Shown piece by piece: positions 1-5,089 of a stretch of DNA of 5,261 bases. Origin of the DNA: Gammaproteobacteria bacterium (GTDB lineage Bacteria; Pseudomonadota; Gammaproteobacteria; UBA1113); the NCBI GenBank assembly GCA_019752835.1, contig JAIELR010000108.1, forward strand, positions 1 to 5,261, in the 5' to 3' direction. Positions within the stretch are counted from its first letter, which is position 1; each line of letters opens with the position of its first letter. The translations under genes and the position numbers were made by a program. Below the pieces are notes generated by a model, which saw nothing but the letters and a program-made list of their open reading frames with translations, was not told where the DNA came from and ran no database searches.

Positions 1-238
1 TAAAAGCAGTAGGAGTATTCGATGCAAAGCTGATGTCGCTCGCGTTCGACCTTATACAATAACTCCTATGACTTTGAATGGGCTGGATGCTCGTGAGTGC
101 TCCGTCTGAACCACAATAGACTTTATTTTGATCGCCCCCAGCTATGGGCGATGCATTTTTATTGCTGGCCAAGAAAACACCACCAATTACAACAATCACT
201 ACTACCGCTACAATTCCGATTATTATTTTCTGATTCAT
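1..238 (-). CDS. Membrane-anchored extracytoplasmic protein of the copper operon, C-terminus cut off by the window edge
   Basis: Partial gene: an ATG at 238 opens a frame that stays open for 79 codons to the window edge. Residues 1-3 (MNQ) plus Lys4 precede a strongly hydrophobic helix at about 5-24, then a polar linker rich in Asn, Ser and Gly. This is the pattern of an uncleaved signal anchor or signal peptide, so the rest should lie outside the cytoplasm. The visible exported part carries Cys42, His57 and Cys61, with the local motif QSHRSYC. It starts 8 nt after the stop of the cupredoxin-like gene and is therefore probably the last-known member of the same transcript. No Shine-Dalgarno is visible. 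The YCG...QPIQSHRSYCI segment recalls the N-terminus of secreted proteins found beside copper ATPases in Patescibacteria; that is from memory and unverified. Function is unknown; a role in extracytoplasmic copper binding is inferred from the neighbours. Confidence 0.68.
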   Translation of the reverse strand, partial: MNQKIIIGIVAVVVIVVIGGVFLASNKNASPIAGGDQNKVYCGSDGALTSIQPIQSHRSYCIRSNASDISFASNTPTAF

Positions 239-246
239 GATTTTGT

Positions 247-645
247 TTAGCTAAAATTGATTAAGAAGTTATACATGCCCATGCCACATACTCCCTGTAA
301 TGGCTGTCCAGCTTTCGGTGTACCTATATCAATAGTCTCTTCTCCTGTTTGAGATAATATTTTCTGATAGTCAATTGATCGAATCACCAATGATGCAGAG
401 CAATCATATGTACCGTTAGTCTTAACAATCAGTTTTGTTGGTATACCTGCTTTGGCTGTAGAAACTTTAGGCGAATATCCAGCTTTTGCATCAATAGTGA
501 TGTACTGAACACCGTCCTTGATTTGGACATTCTGTGCAGATTGAGTTGATGTTGAGTCGGCAGTATTTTTTGACCCACCCGCAAATACAATACCGATACC
601 GACGACAAGGGCTAGAGTGATGATGATCGACGCAGTTTTATTCAT
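247..645 (-). CDS. Membrane-anchored cupredoxin-like copper-binding protein lacking histidine
   Basis: A 132-residue protein with a short charged start (MNK), a hydrophobic signal anchor at about 5-22, a Ser/Thr/Gln-rich linker (about 25-40) and a beta-rich domain at about 45-131. The domain has the look of small cupredoxin-like proteins (Cupredoxin_1 type): the GYSPK strand at 56-60, an AGIPTKL turn at 66-72, Cys82 in TYDCSASL, and the closing CGMGMY motif with Cys120, Met122 and Met124. Classic type-1 copper sites use two His, a Cys and a Met. This protein contains no histidine at all, so a Cys/Met thiolate-thioether Cu(I) site is more likely than a blue-copper electron carrier. The start at 645 lies 4 nt after the stop of the preceding gene. 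It probably accepts or buffers Cu(I) outside the cytoplasmic membrane, downstream of CopA. The fold and localisation are fairly secure; the metal and partner are inferred. Confidence 0.82.
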   Translation of the reverse strand: MNKTASIIITLALVVGIGIVFAGGSKNTADSTSTQSAQNVQIKDGVQYITIDAKAGYSPKVSTAKAGIPTKLIVKTNGTYDCSASLVIRSIDYQKILSQTGEETIDIGTPKAGQPLQGVCGMGMYNFLINFS

Positions 646-649
646 AAAG

Positions 650-1657
650 TTATATATTAAACAAAGGGCTTATAATGCCGAGTCCTGCAAGTCCGCCGAG
701 AAGTGCGAATATTCCAAGTCCTACCACAACAACGCCTGCGGATTTAAAAAACAAAGGAGCATGCTTTCCATGAGCAAAGGATGCTGACCCGAACGAAAGA
801 AGTAGAAGCATCGGCAGTGTTCCAAGTGCGAATGCAAACATAATAAGAAGTCCGGACATAAACGATCCACTTCCTAACGCTGAAACTTGCATTGATTGGG
901 TAAAACCACACGGCAAGAAAAAAGTAGCGAAGCCGATGATAAGCGGTGTAAAAGTCTTATGTTCTATTTTTCTGAAGAAATTAAAAATCCCCGAGGGTAA
1001 TGCGAATTTGTTTTTTGCAAATACCCCAATCAAATTTAGACCAAGCAACAACATCACGAGAGATGCCAAAAGCCCCAATATTGCTGTAAAGGTAAAGTTT
1101 ATACCAATAGCACTGCCCACAGCTCCAAGAACTCCACCTAATACTGCAAAACTAACGAGCCTTCCTGCATGGAAAAGCAAAAAGGTTTTGGTATCACTCA
1201 CGTTGTCCTGCGATATTTTTGCCGAGAGGGATAATACCAAACCCCCGACAATGGCCAAACAGCTTGAAACTGACGCTATGAGACCAATAATAAAACTTGT
1301 TACAGGTGTTGTCTGACCGCCAATACCAAGATTTAAAATTCCTGACTTTTGTAGAAGAAAGAATAAGATAAGAAATGCTAGCCCAATTGGTATAGCTTTC
1401 CAGATAACATCGTCAGATTTCTTTTCCTCAATGATCTTTTCAACTGAAAGCGTATATCCATTTGGTTTTATCTTGCTTGTTAGCAACTGTGCCATTTCTT
1501 CGGCACTCTGCTCGCTCTCCGTTTCGACAGTCACTGTTTCTTTTTTTAAGTCAACCGTTGAGGTGCTAATGAACGGCTGATCGTTCAAAACATCCTCGAT
1601 CAATATTTTACATGACGCGCAGTGAGTACCGGTGACATGGAATGTGTAGGTTTTCAT
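650..1657 (-). CDS. HMA domain fused to a DsbD_2/TauE-SafE-like membrane protein
   Basis: A 335-residue protein in two parts. Residues 1-75 form a heavy-metal-associated (HMA) domain with the Cu(I)-binding loop GTHCASC, ligands Cys13 and Cys16. After a charged linker (about 73-86) comes a membrane domain with about seven helices, near 88-103, 120-145, 158-182, 189-213, 236-258, 265-292 and 304-330. It resembles the DsbD_2 / 'sulfite exporter TauE/SafE' / UreH-like family: SSCLAIVGG with Cys133, FHAGRLVSF around 162-170, FLPCGFTQ with Cys250, and the FALGTLPMLLL helix at about 276-286. Cys133 and Cys250 each sit in a first-helix-type position of a repeated half, as the redox pair does in DsbD/CcdA. 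The protein could move Cu(I) or pass thiol electrons across the membrane; sulfite export is unlikely in this context. It starts 4 nt after the copA stop, with no convincing Shine-Dalgarno. Domain calls are firm, the transported species is not. Confidence 0.85.
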   Translation of the reverse strand: MKTYTFHVTGTHCASCKILIEDVLNDQPFISTSTVDLKKETVTVETESEQSAEEMAQLLTSKIKPNGYTLSVEKIIEEKKSDDVIWKAIPIGLAFLILFFLLQKSGILNLGIGGQTTPVTSFIIGLIASVSSCLAIVGGLVLSLSAKISQDNVSDTKTFLLFHAGRLVSFAVLGGVLGAVGSAIGINFTFTAILGLLASLVMLLLGLNLIGVFAKNKFALPSGIFNFFRKIEHKTFTPLIIGFATFFLPCGFTQSMQVSALGSGSFMSGLLIMFAFALGTLPMLLLLSFGSASFAHGKHAPLFFKSAGVVVVGLGIFALLGGLAGLGIISPLFNI

Positions 1658-1661
1658 AAAT

Positions 1662-3974
1662 TTATATTTTCATTGCCTTAAGACGAAGTGCATTCCCAAC
1701 GACAGAAACGCTTGAGAGTGCCATGGCAAGGCCAGCAAACACGGGAGAGAGGAGCCAACCAAAAATTGGATAGAAAAGCCCCGCTGCAAGTGGAATCCCC
1801 ACAATGTTGTAGACAAATGCGAAGAAGAGATTCTGCTTGATGCCACGCATAGTCATCTTTGAAAGCTTGATCGCCTTAACGAGCTTCGATATGTCGCCAT
1901 AAAGGAGTGTAATACCCGCCGACTCAATCGCAACATCAGTGCCTGTCGCCATTGCGATACCCACATCAGCTTGCGCAAGCGCAGGCGCGTCGTTAACACC
2001 ATCACCTGCCATCGCGACTATTTTGCCTTGTGATTGAAGTTCTTTAATTTTCTTAAGTTTATCTTCCGGCAGAACCTGAGCGACCACCTCATCAATGCCA
2101 ACTTGTTCTGCAATATATGCGGCAGTATTTTTGTCATCTCCCGTGAGCATGACAGTTTTTATGCCGAGCTTGTGAAGACTTCGTACTGCCTCAATCGCTT
2201 CTGGTTTAATCGCGTCTGCAACCAAGACCGATGCGAGTATTCTATCTTTCGTTGCAAGAATAACGGGTGTTCTACCTTTTTTTGTTTCTTTTTCAAGCGA
2301 GGCAGAATCAAAAGATAAATTCAAATCTTTTGCGAGGGCGATATTTCCTGCAAAATACTCAACGCCGTCTACTACTCCCTTGAGTCCTTTACCTTTGATG
2401 ATCTCGAATTGCTGCGCATTTTGCATCTTTAGTTTCTTCTCTTTCGCATACGTCACAATGGCGTGAGCAATAGGATGCTCTGATTTGTTTTCAAGTGTCG
2501 CGAGGATAGAAGCTATTTCGTCCTCCTTCATATCTGTGTAGTTTTGGATCGAAATCAATTCTGGTTTTCCGCGCGTTAATGTTCCAGTCTTATCAACCAC
2601 CACCACATTAACTTTATGGAGCTTTTCGAGCGTTGCTGCATCTTTAATGAGAATACCTTCTTTCGCGCCCTTTCCGACACCGACAATAATTGCAACCGGA
2701 GTAGCTAGGCCAAGAGCGCATGGACACGCAATCACGAGTATCCCAACGAACGATACAAGACCAAATGAGAGTGCTTGGGCAAAGCCGAAGTATCCTGTCC
2801 CGAGAACGAGCCAAGCGCCGAGCGTTACGACCGCAAGTGCAAGGACTGTCGGAACAAAAACGCTAGAGATCTTGTCCGCAAGTGCTTGGATGGGGGCTCT
2901 GCTTCCCTGGGCCTCTTCCACCATCTTAACGATTCGGGAAAGCATAGTCTCGGAACCAACTTTTGTGGCTTTAAATGTGAATGCGCCAGTTGTGTTGATG
3001 GTTCCCGCAACGACGGTATCTCCGATATTTTTCTCTGCAGGAATTGGCTCACCGCTTATCATCGCTTCATCTACAAAGGACGATCCTTCCGTAAGCACTC
3101 CGTCAACAGGAATTTTTCCGGCAGGCTTTACTACAATCAGATCGCCATGCACCACTTGATTTACTGGTATTTCTTGCTCAGTTCCGTCTCGAATAACTAA
3201 AGCAGTTTTTGCCTGGAGGTTGAGAAGTTTTTCAATGGCGTCTCCTGTTTTTATCTTTGATCGTGCCTCCAAATATTTACCGAGCGTAATGAAGGCAATA
3301 ACGACGATGGTCACGTCGTAGTAGGTGTGATCAACATTGATGAATTGGCGTAGCGGTTCCTCAAGTGCGGTTACCGCAATGCTGTAGATATATGCAGCAG
3401 TTGTACCGATGCCAATAAGCGTATCCATATTTGCCTTTCCATAGCGGAAAAAACGGTACATGCCCAAAAGGTATGGTTTGCCAACCACAAAGAGCATGTA
3501 GGTCGCCATGAGCGGCAGGAGATGATGAAAAAATTCAGACCAGACGTACGGTGCGGCAGGGAGTACCTCAAATTGGGCGAGCATATCCCAGCCCATCACG
3601 AAGATACTGAAAATAGTTAATGGGATTGCAGAAAGCACTTTCGTCTTCATTTCCGCGACTTCTTTCAGTTTCTCCTCTTTTGATTGTTTCAATCCAAGAT
3701 GAGCGGCATGTTCATCGGGTGACATACCCATTTCTGATGCAGACATTGTGGGATGATCTACAGTGGGAAGGATAAGAGAGTAACCAAGTTTCTCAATTTT
3801 CTTTGAGAGCTCGTGAGGATTCGTCTTTTGTTCATCAAAAGATACTTTTGCGGTTTCAGTACCATAGTTCACTTCAGCTAAGTGAACGCCGTCCGTTTTT
3901 TTGAAGGTCTTCTCGATCATTGAGGAGCACGAAGCGCAGTGCATTCCTTTTACTCTATAAGTTTGTGTATGCAT
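1662..3974 (-). CDS. copA: Cu(I)-exporting P1B-type ATPase CopA
   Basis: A 770-residue ATP-driven Cu(I) exporter of the cytoplasmic membrane. It has one N-terminal HMA domain (1-67) with GMHCASC (Cys13, Cys16), a His/Met-rich linker (about 73-92), two class-specific helices (about 112-132, 148-170) and the P-type core. Core motifs are ISGEP (Glu309, actuator), CPC (Cys417-Cys419), DKTGT with phosphorylated Asp461, SEHP (His500-Pro501), TGDD (611-614) and GDGVND (657-662). Tyr722-Asn723 in helix 7 and Met751 with Ser754/Ser755 in helix 8 complete the copper-specific P1B-1 set, separating it from Zn/Cd pumps. I chose the ATG at 3974: the HMA strand begins right after it, and it follows the upstream stop by 1 nt. 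An in-frame ATG at 4058 would add 28 residues lying wholly inside the upstream gene. Length is ordinary for a one-HMA CopA. Expression is presumably under CsoR through the shared promoter. Confidence 0.97.
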   Translation of the reverse strand: MHTQTYRVKGMHCASCSSMIEKTFKKTDGVHLAEVNYGTETAKVSFDEQKTNPHELSKKIEKLGYSLILPTVDHPTMSASEMGMSPDEHAAHLGLKQSKEEKLKEVAEMKTKVLSAIPLTIFSIFVMGWDMLAQFEVLPAAPYVWSEFFHHLLPLMATYMLFVVGKPYLLGMYRFFRYGKANMDTLIGIGTTAAYIYSIAVTALEEPLRQFINVDHTYYDVTIVVIAFITLGKYLEARSKIKTGDAIEKLLNLQAKTALVIRDGTEQEIPVNQVVHGDLIVVKPAGKIPVDGVLTEGSSFVDEAMISGEPIPAEKNIGDTVVAGTINTTGAFTFKATKVGSETMLSRIVKMVEEAQGSRAPIQALADKISSVFVPTVLALAVVTLGAWLVLGTGYFGFAQALSFGLVSFVGILVIACPCALGLATPVAIIVGVGKGAKEGILIKDAATLEKLHKVNVVVVDKTGTLTRGKPELISIQNYTDMKEDEIASILATLENKSEHPIAHAIVTYAKEKKLKMQNAQQFEIIKGKGLKGVVDGVEYFAGNIALAKDLNLSFDSASLEKETKKGRTPVILATKDRILASVLVADAIKPEAIEAVRSLHKLGIKTVMLTGDDKNTAAYIAEQVGIDEVVAQVLPEDKLKKIKELQSQGKIVAMAGDGVNDAPALAQADVGIAMATGTDVAIESAGITLLYGDISKLVKAIKLSKMTMRGIKQNLFFAFVYNIVGIPLAAGLFYPIFGWLLSPVFAGLAMALSSVSVVGNALRLKAMKI

Positions 3975-3975
3975 A

Positions 3976-4230
3976 TTATTTGACTTCACAATTACACTCT
4001 TCCTCATGCTGGGAATTCTTGCGCCTATGTACAATGATGACTGTAGCTGCAACAGCAAACAGAACTATATGCATGAGGGTAAGAAATAGCGCGGACGAGA
4101 CGAGGTCTTTTAAGAGATATCCTAGTCCAGCAAATATAGTTCCTAAAACAATGAATTTACTGACCAGGGCAACAATGAGCCATGTCTTTTTTTGAGTTGA
4201 GTAGTTTGAAAAGTTTTTAGAATGGTGCAT
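3976..4230 (-). CDS. Small two-helix membrane protein with His/Cys-rich C-terminal tail, family not recognised
   Basis: An 84-residue protein I do not recognise. It begins MHHSK, has two hydrophobic helices at about 17-40 and 45-67, and ends in a short charged tail holding His68, His75 and the pair Cys79-Asn-Cys81. The two-helix hairpin puts both ends on the same side. By the positive-inside rule (Lys14, Lys15, Arg69, Arg70, Lys71) that side is probably the cytoplasm. His2 and His3 at the N-terminus could then sit near the CxC tail. It is tightly embedded between csoR and copA, with 1 nt between genes on each side, so it is co-transcribed and should be stoichiometrically linked to the pump. 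A small Cu(I)-binding membrane accessory that feeds CopA is a reasonable guess, but no family motif proves it. It might simply be one of the many small membrane proteins carried in metal operons. Confidence 0.78.
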   Translation of the reverse strand: MHHSKNFSNYSTQKKTWLIVALVSKFIVLGTIFAGLGYLLKDLVSSALFLTLMHIVLFAVAATVIIVHRRKNSQHEEECNCEVK

Positions 4231-4231
4231 A

Positions 4232-4507
4232 TTATTTTCTCTTGAGCTTATAGACCTTGAGGATTTCTTCTTTAGCTTTGGCAGTCTGACCAGAAGTCAC
4301 TTGCTTGAGAATGCATCCACTGAGATGATTTTCAAGTAACAGGTCTTCAACGTTAGAGAGACCCTGTTTAACTGCAGAGGTCTGAGTTATGACGTCGATG
4401 CAATATGTGTCGCTATTAACCATTTTCTGTAGTCCGCGCACTTGACCCTCTAATAGCTTAAGCCGGCGCATCACCTTCGACTTAGCAGTACTTGTCATGT
4501 ATTTCAT
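4232..4507 (-). CDS. csoR: Copper-sensing transcriptional repressor CsoR
   Basis: A 91-residue all-helical repressor of the CsoR/RcnR (DUF156) family. These act as tetramers that release DNA when Cu(I) binds. The ligand set is complete: Cys36 in DTYCIDV, then His61 and Cys65 in ENHLSGC. These positions, and the second-shell Tyr35 and Glu81, coincide with the residue numbers known for Mycobacterium tuberculosis CsoR. This points to Cu(I) rather than nickel (RcnR) or formaldehyde (FrmR). The basic N-terminal helix RRLKLLEGQVRGL (14-26) is the conserved DNA-contact region. It is the first gene of the minus-strand operon, preceded directly by a perfect CsoR-type operator, so it should repress itself together with copA. 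The start at 4507 is preferred; Met4 at 4498 is an alternative. No Shine-Dalgarno precedes either start. Confidence 0.96.
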   Translation of the reverse strand: MKYMTSTAKSKVMRRLKLLEGQVRGLQKMVNSDTYCIDVITQTSAVKQGLSNVEDLLLENHLSGCILKQVTSGQTAKAKEEILKVYKLKRK

Positions 4508-4522
4508 GTATACTAAGTATAC
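4508..4522. repeat. 7+1+7 palindrome abutting the csoR start codon
   Basis: GTATACT (4508-4514), a single A at 4515, and AGTATAC (4516-4522) form a perfect inverted repeat. It overlaps the -10 element and shares its right arm with the left edge of the CsoR operator. It could be an extension of the operator, a second regulator site, or simply a by-product of TATAC-rich promoter sequence. Confidence 0.6.
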
Positions 4523-4546
4523 CCCCTAGGGGGTATAAAAGTCCAA
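4516..4546 (-). promoter_or_regulatory. Putative csoR-copA operon promoter
   Basis: Read on the minus strand, TTGGAC (4546-4541) may serve as a weak -35 element and TATACT (4521-4516) as a good -10, five of six matches to TATAAT. They are separated by 19 nt that are almost entirely the CsoR operator. Transcription would begin near 4509, giving a leader of only about two bases before the ATG at 4507. An alternative -10 over 4539-4532 (TTTATA/TATACC) would give a leader of under 25 bases, still without a Shine-Dalgarno. The 19-nt spacing and weak -35 make the exact elements uncertain. Confidence 0.55.
4518..4537. promoter_or_regulatory. CsoR operator, perfect 20-bp palindrome
   Basis: The half-site TATACCCCCT (4518-4527) is followed immediately by its exact reverse complement AGGGGGTATA (4528-4537). 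A C-tract/G-tract dyad flanked by ATA is the known form of CsoR operators, such as those of copZA in Bacillus. It lies 10 bases upstream of the csoR start codon, between the proposed -35 and -10 elements, so bound repressor would exclude RNA polymerase. Its match to the CsoR encoded next door makes the assignment strong; binding itself is inferred. Confidence 0.93.
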
Positions 4547-4556
4547 TGTAATGGAC
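4541..4556. repeat. GTCCA-N6-TGGAC inverted repeat upstream of the CsoR operator
   Basis: GTCCA (4541-4545) and TGGAC (4552-4556) are exact reverse complements separated by 6 nt. The site covers the proposed -35 element of the csoR operon. Its centre is 21 bp, about two helical turns, from the centre of the CsoR operator. It may be an additional operator; with five-base arms, chance is a serious alternative. Confidence 0.35.
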
Positions 4557-4594
4557 AGAGTGCTTCACCGGCCTCTCATGAGCGGTACGGTAGA

Positions 4595-4620
4595 GTTTAA
4601 TCGTTAATTCAGAATTAAAC
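4595..4620. promoter_or_regulatory. Nested inverted repeats directly upstream of the DUF305 gene
   Basis: GTTTAAT (4595-4601) pairs with ATTAAAC (4614-4620). Inside the same stretch, TTAATTC (4604-4610) pairs with GAATTAA (4612-4618) around a single A. The two dyads overlap at 4614-4618, so as RNA hairpins they would be mutually exclusive; as DNA they look like operator half-sites. The element ends 4 bases before the ATG at 4625. TTTAAT at 4596-4601 could be a -10 element, but no matching -35 is evident, so the promoter of this gene is not resolved. Confidence 0.45.
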
Positions 4621-4624
4621 CCAT

Positions 4625-5089
4625 ATGCAAGCTCCAATGACTAACGAGTCTTACGTCCGCCTTTTAATAATGACTGTGCTGGGCTTTGTTGCCATGTACA
4701 CACTTATGTATGCAATGGTGAATACCTTTGCCAACGTGTACGCGAGTTTCAATCAGTTTTATATGGCGGGTCTTATGACCGCCCCCATGGTCTTACTTGA
4801 ATTGGTCTTGATGGGAGCGATGTATCACAACAAAAAATGGAACACTTTAATTATAGGTTTCAGTGTCATTGCGCTGATTGCGTTTTTTGTGCTCGTTAGA
4901 CAGCAGACCGCTATCTCGGACGAGCAATTTTTGAGATCAATGATTCCGCACCATGCTGGTGCCATCCTCATGTGCGAGAAGGCTTCAATTCAAGACCCAG
5001 AAATTGTGAAACTGTGCCAAGGCATCCTGGCTGGTCAACAGTCAGAGGTTGATTTTATGAAAGCTAAACTTAGTGAATTAGAAAACTGA
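4625..5089 (+). CDS. DUF305 membrane protein with three N-terminal helices
   Basis: A 154-residue protein with three membrane helices (about 11-33, 45-66, 73-92) followed by a C-terminal DUF305 segment (about 97-152). The DUF305 hallmark is FLRSMIPHHAGAI with His109-His110, then Met116, Cys117, Cys131 and Gln138/Gln139. DUF305 is a ferritin-like helical family often found beside copper and other metal-resistance genes. This membrane-anchored version is a recurrent architecture, not a one-off fusion. It is transcribed away from the csoR operon, with 117 nt between the two start codons, which allows joint control from the single operator region. The role is not established; extracytoplasmic or membrane-surface binding of copper through His/Met/Cys is inferred. 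The start is either the ATG at 4625 or the one at 4637 (Met5); neither has a clear Shine-Dalgarno. It is the only gene here ending in TGA. Confidence 0.9.
   Translation: MQAPMTNESYVRLLIMTVLGFVAMYTLMYAMVNTFANVYASFNQFYMAGLMTAPMVLLELVLMGAMYHNKKWNTLIIGFSVIALIAFFVLVRQQTAISDEQFLRSMIPHHAGAILMCEKASIQDPEIVKLCQGILAGQQSEVDFMKAKLSELEN

Noticed and set aside
987..1000. CCCCGAGGG-like stretch resembling a second CsoR operator
   Set aside because: It is within the coding region of the fusion gene, is short and imperfect, and lacks the flanking ATA arms.
936..1316. Plus-strand open frame antisense to the HMA-DsbD_2-like gene
   Set aside because: It overlaps the well-supported membrane gene and has no domain, signal or ribosome-binding context of its own.
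2825..3052. Minus-strand open frame inside copA in another frame, and a similar one at 3371-3571
   Set aside because: Both lie inside the actuator and helix regions of CopA in a shifted frame; the CopA frame is intact throughout, so there is no frameshift to explain.
2647..3200. Long open frames antisense to copA (170 and 141 residues)
   Set aside because: They run opposite to an unmistakable CopA core, have Ser/Thr/Pro-rich or Cys/Arg-rich composition typical of antisense reading, and no recognisable domain.
3975..4058. In-frame upstream ATG at 4058 as the copA start (798 residues)
   Set aside because: The extra 28 residues lie entirely within the upstream membrane-protein gene, are not HMA-like, and the ATG at 3974 fits both the domain start and the TAATATG junction.
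3920..4195. Plus-strand open frame across the copA / small membrane protein junction
   Set aside because: It is antisense to two genes with clear operon structure and shows no coherent protein features.
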